DNA from: Oligella ureolytica DSM 18253
GTDB lineage: Bacteria > Pseudomonadota > Gammaproteobacteria > Burkholderiales > Burkholderiaceae_B
DNA: 54,340 nt
Direction of reading: 5' to 3'
Assembly (NCBI RefSeq): GCF_000373745.1
Contig: NZ_KB892288.1
Span: 1 to 54,340 of the forward strand
The notes beneath the pieces are model-generated. The model had not been told where the DNA came from. It worked only from the letters and a program-made list of their open reading frames with translations, and ran no database searches. The translations under genes and the position numbers were made by a program. Below are positions 46,376 to 54,340 of this stretch, piece after piece. The stretch's first letter is position 1. Each line of letters opens with the position of its first letter.

Positions 46376-46978
46376 TTAAGCATGACCAATTTGTGACGAT
46401 AAATTGCTCAGCTCAATGCCCAAAATGGCTAAGGTAGCGCGATAGCGATCGTGGACCGGATGTTTAAAGATAAGATCATGATTGGCGGGAATAGTTAGCC
46501 AGACATTTTGGTGTAGCTCCTCTTCCAGCTGACCTCCGTCCCAACCGGCATACCCGAAACAAATAAACGCCTTGTCAGGACCTTGTCCCTGCAAATAATC
46601 CTGCAACACTTCGCGTGAGTTATTGAGCTCTAACACCTCTGGATCATGCGCCTCTTCTTCATCTGAAGCAAATGGAGGGTGCAATATAAACGCACGCATT
46701 GGCTGCACCGGTCCGCCAAAAAAGACCCACTGCTCTGCCAGATCAGTCGTGCTTTCCAACTCAAAACGTTCCACTAATTCGCTGAGCTCAACATCCGTTG
46801 CACGATTAATAATCACACCGGCCGCACCGTCAGGCGAATGGTCAACTAAGTAAACGACACTGCCACTAAAGACCCCGGCATCAACACTTGGCATCGCCAA
46901 AAGAAACTGACCTTTTAGGCTAGTAAAGTCATCTATATCCTGGGGCTTCGTTAACGAGTTTTCTTTATTATGTGTCAT
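46376..46978 (-). CDS. yqgE: YqgE/AlgH family protein
   Basis: A 200-residue DUF179 protein. LKGQFLLAMPSVDAGVFSGS (about 20-39), VVYLVDHSPDGAAGVIINR, FFGGPVQP and CFGYAGWDGGQLEEELHQN are family hallmarks. Function is unknown beyond an old link to alginate regulation. It is first of the yqgE-ruvX-pyrR-pyrB-pyrC' run. Confidence 0.93.
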   Translation of the reverse strand: MTHNKENSLTKPQDIDDFTSLKGQFLLAMPSVDAGVFSGSVVYLVDHSPDGAAGVIINRATDVELSELVERFELESTTDLAEQWVFFGGPVQPMRAFILHPPFASDEEEAHDPEVLELNNSREVLQDYLQGQGPDKAFICFGYAGWDGGQLEEELHQNVWLTIPANHDLIFKHPVHDRYRATLAILGIELSNLSSQIGHA

Positions 46979-46981
46979 AAA

Positions 46982-47146
46982 TTAAACTTCCACCATCTCA
47001 AAATCCACCTTGCGAGCAGCGCATTCGGGACAAATCCAATCTTCGGGAACATCTTCCCAACGGGTACCGGGGGCTATACCGTCATCAGGCGCACCTTCTG
47101 CTTCGTCATAAACCCAACCACAAACTAAACACATCCAAGTTTTCAT
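46982..47146 (-). CDS. Rubredoxin
   Basis: A 54-residue iron protein that carries single electrons. Two cysteine pairs bind one iron: Cys6 and Cys9 in [14 protein letters not shown], Cys39 and Cys42 in [10 protein letters not shown]. The spacing and the WVYDE and [11 protein letters not shown] motifs are typical. It is short (165 bases) but complete, with ATG and stop, and starts just left of the divergent thiE region. Rubredoxin lies beside yqgE or hemL/thiE in many Burkholderiales. Partners such as an alkane hydroxylase or reductase are not in the window. Confidence 0.95.
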   Translation of the reverse strand: MKTWMCLVCGWVYDEAEGAPDDGIAPGTRWEDVPEDWICPECAARKVDFEMVEV

Positions 47147-47289
47147 CAGTATAAGAAAAAATCAATTAACAAATATCAGCTGATATGACTTAATTGTACT
47201 GTTATCATTCTAAAAAACACTAAATACTTTCTATTTTTTAATGAACGGTTCGCTCACTCGGGCGTCCCAACCATTCTGACCGATGAATT

Positions 47290-47955
47290 ATGAGCCAATT
47301 AAATACTCACTTTGCTAAGGGCCTTTATGGCATCACTCCCGAATGGGAGGATAACAGTCGCCTTCTGACGGCAATCGAAGAAGCTTGTCGAGGCGGCATG
47401 CGTATTTTACAGTGGCGTCAAAAGAGCTTGAGCGCAGCCGAATCATTAACCTTAGCGCTTAGAGCCAAAGAGATTTGTCACCAATACAACTGTCAATTCT
47501 TTATTAATGATTCTGTACAGCTGGCATTGGATTGTAAAGCAGACGGCATCCATATTGGTCGAGACGATGGCAGTGTCGCGGAGCTAAGAAAAGCCTGCGC
47601 AGAACAAGGACAGAATTTACTCATCGGCGTAAGTTGCTACAATAAGATGGAACTGGCCAAGCAAGCGATTAACGATGAGGTCGATTACCTTGCCTTTGGT
47701 GCACTTTTTAGCTCCATGGTCAAACCGGACGCCGTGTCTGCGCCACTGGCACTCTTTGCTGAAACCAAAGCCTATCTGCGGGATAGCGACATGGCAGCAA
47801 ATAAGGCACCGGCACTGGTAGGCATTGGCGGCATTGATCAAGCCAATGCGGCCTCAGTTATCCACGCAGGAGCCGACAGCATCGCTGTCATCAGCGGTTT
47901 ATTTGAATCGGACGACATTCAAGCAACCGCTCAATATCTCAGCAGTTTATTTTAA
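47290..47955 (+). CDS. thiE: Thiamine-phosphate synthase
   Basis: A 221-residue TIM-barrel enzyme that joins HMP-pyrophosphate to HET-phosphate. LQWRQKSL (about 36-43), FFINDSVQLALDCKADGIHI (about 75-94), GRDDGSV and VGIGGIDQANAASVIHAGAD near the C-terminus are diagnostic. No TPP riboswitch appears in the 140 bp upstream. It is followed by hemL at 28 bp. Confidence 0.93.
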   Translation: MSQLNTHFAKGLYGITPEWEDNSRLLTAIEEACRGGMRILQWRQKSLSAAESLTLALRAKEICHQYNCQFFINDSVQLALDCKADGIHIGRDDGSVAELRKACAEQGQNLLIGVSCYNKMELAKQAINDEVDYLAFGALFSSMVKPDAVSAPLALFAETKAYLRDSDMAANKAPALVGIGGIDQANAASVIHAGADSIAVISGLFESDDIQATAQYLSSLF

Positions 47956-47982
47956 TTTTCAATTGTTTATATAGGCATCTTC

Positions 47983-49260
47983 ATGACAACGAATCAAGCT
48001 TTATTTGACCGCGCCTGCTTAACCATTCCGGGCGGAGTAAACTCACCTGTGCGCGCATTTAAATCAGTTGGCGGCGCTCCACGCTTTATTGCCAAAGCCG
48101 AAGGCCCTTATATTTGGGACGCCGAGGGCAAACGCTATATTGATTATCTGGGTTCATGGGGCCCAGCCATTGTCGGCCATGCTCACCCTGAAGTTGTCGA
48201 AGCAGTCCAAGAAGCGGCAGCCCTCGGTTTATCGTATGGTGCGCCAACAAAAGCCGAGATTTTACTTGCTGAAAAAATCACTCAACTACTGCCAAGCATT
48301 GAAAAAGTACGTTTAGTCAGCTCGGGCACCGAAGCCACCATGAGTGCTATCCGCTTAGCCCGCGGTGCAACCAACCGTAATAAAATCATCAAATTCGAGG
48401 GTTGTTATCACGGACACTCAGATAGCCTGTTAGTCAAAGCAGGTTCCGGTCTGTTGACTTTCGGTAACCCATCATCTGCCGGCGTTCCCGAAGAATTTGT
48501 TCAGCACACCTTAGTATTAGAATATAACAACCTAGACTCTGTACGCGCTGCATTTGAGGCTCACCCTAAAGACATCGCATGTATTATCGTTGAGCCATAT
48601 GCCGGCAATATGAACTTAATTAAAGCCAAATCCGGCTTCTTAGAGGGCTTACGCGAGCTGTGTGATGAGTATGGCGCATTATTAATTTTTGATGAAGTCA
48701 TGACAGGTTTTCGTGCCGGCCCCAAAGGCATTCAAGGCCTGACCGGTATTAAACCGGATCTCACCACCTTAGGTAAGGTGATTGGTGGCGGTATGCCGGT
48801 AGGTGCTTTTGGCGGTCGTGCCGATATTATGGAGCATATCGCCCCACTTGGTACGGTATATCAAGCAGGTACCCTTTCCGGTAATCCGATTTCAGTCGCC
48901 GCGGGCTTAAAAACACTGGAAATTATTTCTCGTGACGGCTTCTACGAAAACCTCAGCAATCAGCTGGAGAAAATGATCTCCGGCATCGAAGACGAGGCCC
49001 TAAGAGCAGGCATAGATTTTAGCGCTGACTTTGTTGGCGGTATGTTTGGCATCTATTTTAGAGACACCGTTCCGACGAATTTTGTTGAAACCTCTGAGAG
49101 TGATATTCAAGCCTTTAATACCTTCTTCCACAGTATGCTAGACAATGGTGTTCACTTAGCACCGTCCGCTTTTGAAGCCGGCTTTATCTCTGCTGCTCAT
49201 AGCGATGAAGTGATTGAGGAAACAATTAGCGCCGCTCGACTCAGCTTTCAAAAACTGTAA
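47983..49260 (+). CDS. hemL: Glutamate-1-semialdehyde 2,1-aminomutase
   Basis: A 425-residue PLP enzyme of C5 heme synthesis. [17 protein letters not shown] (about 15-31), [17 protein letters not shown] (about 117-133), FDEVMTGFR with the cofactor Asp, and the PLP lysine in [17 protein letters not shown] (about 261-277) are present. It is downstream of thiE. Shape and length are normal. Confidence 0.97.
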   Translation: MTTNQALFDRACLTIPGGVNSPVRAFKSVGGAPRFIAKAEGPYIWDAEGKRYIDYLGSWGPAIVGHAHPEVVEAVQEAAALGLSYGAPTKAEILLAEKITQLLPSIEKVRLVSSGTEATMSAIRLARGATNRNKIIKFEGCYHGHSDSLLVKAGSGLLTFGNPSSAGVPEEFVQHTLVLEYNNLDSVRAAFEAHPKDIACIIVEPYAGNMNLIKAKSGFLEGLRELCDEYGALLIFDEVMTGFRAGPKGIQGLTGIKPDLTTLGKVIGGGMPVGAFGGRADIMEHIAPLGTVYQAGTLSGNPISVAAGLKTLEIISRDGFYENLSNQLEKMISGIEDEALRAGIDFSADFVGGMFGIYFRDTVPTNFVETSESDIQAFNTFFHSMLDNGVHLAPSAFEAGFISAAHSDEVIEETISAARLSFQKL

Positions 49261-49416
49261 TAATTAGCGTTAACCCTAAAGTTTTTTTTTATTAAAGTCG
49301 CTACAAAAAAAGACAAATAAAAAAACTAAGATACAATTGATTAATGATTGGTTGAGTTTGGTGCGTTTTTTTATGCGCACCAGCTTCTTGTCTTTGATAT
49401 CTACATGGGAAATTAA

Positions 49417-50640
49417 GTGGCAGTAAATTTTCATATCCCAAGCCCGGAAAATATCCATGCCGTACCCGGCATTGAAATTGGTATTGCTTCCGCCGGCATA
49501 AAAAAAGCAGGCAATCGCGATGTGACTGTCTTTAAATTTACACCAGGCACTGCGGTAGCTGGTGTGTTCACCCGCAATCGTTTTCGCGCTGCACCAGTAC
49601 AAATTTGCGAGTCACGTTTGAGGTGCGATCAGGATATTCGCGCCCTCCTAGTCAATACGGGCAATGCCAACGCGGGTACCGGTACTGACGGCATGGATCG
49701 TGCTTTACGTACATGCCAAGCCTTAGCCTGTGAATTGGGTATCGATCAAAATCAAATCCTGCCATTTTCTACCGGCGTGATTTTAGAACCTTTACCAGAC
49801 GATAAAATCATTACTGCGCTGCCTGCTGCTGTAGCTGACTTAAATGCGCAAAACTGGTTGCCTGCTGCTTCAAGCATCATGACAACCGACACGGTGCCAA
49901 AAATTAGTTCTAAGCAAATTGAAATTAATGGTCGTAAGGTGACCATCACCGGTATTTCTAAAGGCGCCGGCATGATCAAGCCCAACATGGCAACTATGCT
50001 TGGCTTTATTGGTACTGACGCAGAAATTGAGTGTCATTTACTTAAACAGATCACCACGGAAGTCACTAACAAATCCTTTAATCGCATTACGATTGACGGT
50101 GATACCTCGACCAATGACTCTTTTATCATTGCGGCAACCGGCCAAAGCGGCATTGAAATCACCCCTGACAGCTCGTACTATAAGACTTTTGTTGATGCCT
50201 TGACAGAAATTGCTCTGGACCTGGCACAAAAAATTGTCCGCGACGCCGAAGGTGCTACTAAGTTCATCACTATTCAGGTTGAGTCTGCCAAAAACCAGGA
50301 CGAAGCCCTCAAAGTTGCCTATTCTATTGCCCAATCACCTCTCGTTAAAACAGCGTTCTTCGCTAGTGACCCTAACTTAGGTCGCATTCTTGCAGCCATT
50401 GGCTACGCTGACGTTCCTGACTTAGATACGTCCAACATCAATTTATGGCTAGGTGACGTACTAGTTGCAAGTAGCGGTGGCCGCCACCCTGAGTACAAAG
50501 AGGCAGATGGCAATCGGGTGATGAAGGAAGCTGAAATCCTTGTCCGCGTCGCGCTTAATCGTGGCGATGTCCAAGAAACGGTGTATAGCTGCGACTTCTC
50601 TTATGATTATGTCAAAATCAATGCAGAGTATCGCACCTAG
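49417..50640 (+). CDS. argJ: Glutamate N-acetyltransferase / amino-acid acetyltransferase
   Basis: A 407-residue bifunctional enzyme of the arginine cycle. The precursor cleaves itself at the conserved Thr in KGAGMIKPNMATMLGF (about 185-200), which becomes the nucleophile of the beta chain. NTGNANAGTGTDGMDRAL (about 87-104) is also typical. It starts at GTG 49417. A short leader hairpin rich in T lies upstream near 49359-49381, of unknown function. Confidence 0.95.
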   Translation: MAVNFHIPSPENIHAVPGIEIGIASAGIKKAGNRDVTVFKFTPGTAVAGVFTRNRFRAAPVQICESRLRCDQDIRALLVNTGNANAGTGTDGMDRALRTCQALACELGIDQNQILPFSTGVILEPLPDDKIITALPAAVADLNAQNWLPAASSIMTTDTVPKISSKQIEINGRKVTITGISKGAGMIKPNMATMLGFIGTDAEIECHLLKQITTEVTNKSFNRITIDGDTSTNDSFIIAATGQSGIEITPDSSYYKTFVDALTEIALDLAQKIVRDAEGATKFITIQVESAKNQDEALKVAYSIAQSPLVKTAFFASDPNLGRILAAIGYADVPDLDTSNINLWLGDVLVASSGGRHPEYKEADGNRVMKEAEILVRVALNRGDVQETVYSCDFSYDYVKINAEYRT

Positions 50641-50689
50641 CGTGACACACAGGATTTGTTGCTTCTAACACAAACAACATTTGCAAAAA

Positions 50690-50796
50690 CAGGCTAAGCT
50701 ATTGACAGAAAAGCCTTTTTATGTAAAAATTTACGGCTTAGCTCTATTTATAGGGCTAAGTTTTATTTTCTTTAAAATTATTTGAGGTTAACTCAC
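50690..50796 (+). promoter_or_regulatory. rplU promoter and leader hairpin
   Basis: TTGACA at 50702-50707 is followed after 16 nt by TAAAAA (50724-50729), a plausible sigma-70 promoter. Just after the expected start, CTTAGC (50737-50742) can pair with GCTAAG (50755-50760), followed by TTTTATTTTC. This may be an attenuator or a 5' stabilising hairpin for the ribosomal operon. GAGGT lies 9 nt before the rplU ATG. Confidence 0.45.
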
Positions 50797-51108
50797 ATGT
50801 ATGCGGTCATAAAAACCGGCGGCAAGCAGTATCGCGTTGCTCCCGGCCAAAAACTAAAGGTAGAACAGATACCTGCAGACATCGGACAAGAAATCTCTTT
50901 AGACCAGGTACTATCCGTAGGCGAAGGCGAATCTTTAAAAGTAGGTTCTCCATTAGTTGAAGGTGCTACTGTCACGGCTAAAGTTCTTGCACACGGTCGT
51001 CACGATAAAGTTAAAATTTTCAAGATGCGTCGTCGTAAGCACTACAGAAAGAGCCAAGGGCACCGTCAGAATTTCACCGAGATCGAAATCTCAGCGGTTA
51101 ACGCTTAA
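50797..51108 (+). CDS. rplU: Ribosomal protein L21 (bL21)
   Basis: A 103-residue large-subunit protein. I start it at [14 protein letters not shown] (50797), the canonical L21 N-terminus, rather than at TTG 50782, because GAGGT fits this [17 protein letters not shown] near the C-terminus is typical. It opens the rplU-rpmA-obgE cluster. Confidence 0.97.
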   Translation: MYAVIKTGGKQYRVAPGQKLKVEQIPADIGQEISLDQVLSVGEGESLKVGSPLVEGATVTAKVLAHGRHDKVKIFKMRRRKHYRKSQGHRQNFTEIEISAVNA

Positions 51109-51140
51109 TTAGCAAAACCCGCTTTTTACAGGAGTAAAGC

Positions 51141-51401
51141 ATGGCTACGAAAAAAGGTGGCGGTAGTACGCGTAACGGTCGCGACTCACAAGCCAAACGC
51201 CTAGGTGTTAAAGCTTACGGTGGTCAAACAGTTCCAGCTGGTTCTATTATTGTTCGTCAACGCGGCACTCGCTTCCACGCAGGTACCGGTGTTGGTATGG
51301 GCAAAGACCACACGTTATTCGCTTTAGTTGATGGACAAATTCAGTTCACAACCAAAGGCGCTTTAAACAAGCCTACTGTTGAAGTAATTGCAGCTGAGTA
51401 A
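51141..51401 (+). CDS. rpmA: Ribosomal protein L27 (bL27)
   Basis: An 86-residue protein. It starts [20 protein letters not shown], the normal N-terminus that reaches the peptidyl-transferase centre, with no Firmicute-type cleaved extension. It follows rplU by 32 bp with AGGAG upstream. Confidence 0.98.
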   Translation: MATKKGGGSTRNGRDSQAKRLGVKAYGGQTVPAGSIIVRQRGTRFHAGTGVGMGKDHTLFALVDGQIQFTTKGALNKPTVEVIAAE

Positions 51402-51426
51402 TCTCTAGCAAATTACCACACAGACA

Positions 51427-51463
51427 AACGCCGTTTACCTTTTTAGGAAGCGGCGTTTTTTAT
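51427..51463 (+). terminator. Rho-independent terminator after rpmA
   Basis: AACGCCG and CGGCGTT form the stem, extended by T-A pairs, followed by TTTTTATT. It separates rplU-rpmA from obgE. Confidence 0.8.
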
Positions 51464-51498
51464 TTAAATAAACAAAAACTCAAGTCCGCATACTATAA

Positions 51499-52812
<1,314 letters not shown>

Positions 52813-52845
52813 GTGCAATTAAACACTCACTAACAGTGCTAATAT

Positions 52846-52882
52846 AAAGGGTTTAAGCGTCAAATATCGTTTAAGCCCTTTT
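52846..52882 (+). terminator. Rho-independent terminator after obgE
   Basis: AAAGGGTTTAAGCG pairs with CGTTTAAGCCCTTT (with G-U wobbles) and is followed by T residues. Confidence 0.65.
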
Positions 52883-52913
52883 ATCATTTAACCTCTTGAT
52901 TTTTCCTTACGCC

Positions 52914-54050
52914 ATGTCAGAAACCCAGCAAACCGCTCTTGTCAAAGATGCCAAACGCGTTGTTATTAAAATCGGTTCCTCCCTACTCACCAATAATGGT
53001 AAGGGCATTGATAGCAATGAAATCGCTCGATGGGCTAAACAAATAGCTTACCTACATCAGCGCGGCCAACAGGTAGTCTTAGTTTCAAGCGGTGCCATTG
53101 CTGAAGGTATGGCGCGCTTTGGCTGGAATAAGCGACCAAAACTAGTCAATCAGCTACAAGCGGCCGCTGCCGTGGGACAAATTGCTTTGGCACAGGCCTA
53201 TGAAACTGCATTTAAAGAATACGGCATTCAAACCGCACAAATTCTTTTAACCCATGATGACTTGGCCGACAGACACCGCTATTTAAATGCTCGGTCCACG
53301 CTCAACACGCTATTAGAGCTTAATGTCATTCCTATCATCAATGAAAATGATACGGTTATTACCAAGGAAATTCAATTAGGGGACAATGACACGCTTGGTG
53401 CATTAGTGGCCAATCTACTTGAATCGGAAGTTTATATTATTCTGACCGACCAAGAGGGTCTGTACGATAGCGACCCTCGCAAAAACAAAGATGCTAAATT
53501 TATCCATCGCGCAGAAGCCGGAGACCCTGCCTTGGAGAAAATGGCGGGTGGTGCCGGTACGCATGTTGGTACCGGCGGCATGATGACTAAGGTGCTCGCG
53601 GCTAAGCGTGCTGCGCGCAGTGGCGCTCATACAATTATTGCCAGTGGTAGCGAAGAAAATCTACTGCCCCGTCTCTGCAATGGCGAATCTATCGGCACTG
53701 AACTCTATGCACAGATTCCTATTCTCTCGGCGCGTAAGCAATGGCTTGCTGCCCACTTGCATATCAGCGGTTACTTGGTGCTTGATGACGGTGCGATTGC
53801 CGCCCTCACCCAGCACGGCAAGAGCTTATTACCGATTGGTGTGACTGAAGTGCGTGGGGACTTTGAACGCGGTGATTTAGTTGCCTGCATTGACAAAGAA
53901 GGTAATGAATATGCCCGTGGACTGGTTAGCTACAGCGCAGAGGACGCTCATCAGATTATCGGCAAACCAAGCAGTCAGATTGGAAAGATTCTTGGTGCGG
54001 TGACTGATATTGATTTAATACACCGAGATAATATGATTGTTCATAATTAG
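52914..54050 (+). CDS. proB: Glutamate 5-kinase
   Basis: A 378-residue enzyme for the first step of proline synthesis. I start it at MSETQQT (52914); the longer frame from TTG 52896 adds six residues overlapping the leader. The amino-acid kinase domain has [12 protein letters not shown] (about 16-27), [10 protein letters not shown] and [15 protein letters not shown]; a PUA domain (about 275-375) follows. proA is not adjacent: an IS element begins about 10 bp after the stop. Confidence 0.95.
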   Translation: MSETQQTALVKDAKRVVIKIGSSLLTNNGKGIDSNEIARWAKQIAYLHQRGQQVVLVSSGAIAEGMARFGWNKRPKLVNQLQAAAAVGQIALAQAYETAFKEYGIQTAQILLTHDDLADRHRYLNARSTLNTLLELNVIPIINENDTVITKEIQLGDNDTLGALVANLLESEVYIILTDQEGLYDSDPRKNKDAKFIHRAEAGDPALEKMAGGAGTHVGTGGMMTKVLAAKRAARSGAHTIIASGSEENLLPRLCNGESIGTELYAQIPILSARKQWLAAHLHISGYLVLDDGAIAALTQHGKSLLPIGVTEVRGDFERGDLVACIDKEGNEYARGLVSYSAEDAHQIIGKPSSQIGKILGAVTDIDLIHRDNMIVHN

Positions 54051-54060
54051 ACAAAAGGAG

Positions 54061-54340
54061 TGGTAATCCTCCCAGAAAACCATAGCAATTAGAAGTAGAA
54101 TTTCTTATAAAGGAAATTCAATGAAACGATCACGATATACTGACAGCCAAATTATGGCGATTCTTAAACAAGCTGAAGCCGGTACGCCAGTGCCGGAGCT
54201 GTGCCGGGAGCATGGCATGAGCAGCGCCACGTTCTACAAGTGGCGTGCTAAATACGGTGGCATGGATGCCTCCATGATGTCTCGCCTTAAAGAGCTTGAG
54301 GCGGAGAATCAACGTCTTAAAAAGATGTATGCCGAAGAGC
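54061..54340 (+). mobile_element. Left end of an IS3-family insertion sequence, cut by the window edge
   Basis: The likely left end is TGGTAATCCTCCCAG at 54061-54075, followed 45 bp later by an orfA transposase gene. Placement of the boundary is by its TG start and its distance from orfA; the right end is outside the window. It sits immediately after proB. Confidence 0.6.
54121..54340 (+). CDS. IS3-family transposase OrfA, partial
   Basis: Seventy-three residues are visible. RYTDSQIMAILKQAEAG, then PELCREHGMSSATFYKWRAK is the helix-turn-helix of IS3-family OrfA (IS407-like), followed by a leucine-zipper start (LKELEAENQRLKKMYAEE). AAAGGAA precedes the ATG. The gene runs off the window; OrfB would follow with programmed frameshifting. 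Codon use is more GC-rich than in the surrounding genes, as expected for a mobile element. Confidence 0.9.
   Translation, partial: MKRSRYTDSQIMAILKQAEAGTPVPELCREHGMSSATFYKWRAKYGGMDASMMSRLKELEAENQRLKKMYAEE

Noticed and set aside
47150-47289. TPP riboswitch before thiE
   Set aside because: None of the conserved thi-box elements such as CUGAGA is found in the 140 bp upstream.

Overview
The window looks like a chromosomal segment of a moderately AT-rich betaproteobacterium, most likely family Alcaligenaceae in the order Burkholderiales. This rests on protein character and gene order: nrdR-ribD-ribE, rplM-rpsI with argC, erpA, anmK and tyrS nearby, yqgE-ruvX-pyrR-pyrB-pyrC', accB-accC-prmA, rplU-rpmA-obgE-proB, a short lysine-rich histone H1-like protein, and DUF3426 and DUF6776 proteins. 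The low apparent GC suggests a genus such as Oligella, but that is inference only.

Layout. Bases 1-1590 are genomic-island debris: a decayed MntA-HepT toxin-antitoxin pair, the tail of a RelE/ParE-like toxin, and a worn copy of a tRNA-proximal attachment region. Bases 1572-8712 hold a small integrated element at the 3' end of tRNA-Ser(GGA). It carries a P4-type tyrosine integrase, a C4/P4-CI-like structured RNA, a 501-residue protein with an internal duplication, an AlpA-like regulator, a HTH protein, a Rha-family protein, a winged-helix protein that may initiate replication, an origin-like region full of short repeats, and a small sigma-region-4-like regulator. No capsid, terminase, primase or conjugation gene is visible, so it resembles a stripped satellite or plasmid-like island.

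From 8.7 kb to the end the window is housekeeping chromosome. On the minus strand come riboflavin synthesis (ribD, ribE) with nrdR, glyA, a PEBP-family protein and tyrS. anmK then diverges from tyrS and converges on erpA. DUF6776, argC, rpsI and rplM follow, with a frameshifted membrane gene in between. Next are an orphan Tat-exported TRAP substrate-binding protein, pmbA, darP/yjgA, an esterase, a Pat-like acyl-CoA synthetase-acetyltransferase, gltX, the histone-like gene, a YggT protein, a PfkB kinase, DUF3426, prmA, accC-accB-aroQ and a TlpA-like thioredoxin.

The plus strand then carries mpl, a YqiA esterase, a single 933-codon frame fusing an RNase II-like protein to shikimate dehydrogenase, lptG and an ApaH-like phosphatase. 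The minus-strand block plsC-pyrC'-pyrB-pyrR-ruvX-yqgE-rubredoxin follows; its dihydroorotase-like subunit lacks the metal-binding HxH. The end carries thiE, hemL, argJ, rplU, rpmA, obgE and proB on plus, then the start of an IS3-family element cut by the window edge.

The most interesting candidates are the mini-element with its leader RNA, whose loop is complementary to the ribosome-binding region of the adjacent gene and whose repeats are spaced in multiples of 11 bp, and the RNase-AroE fusion.
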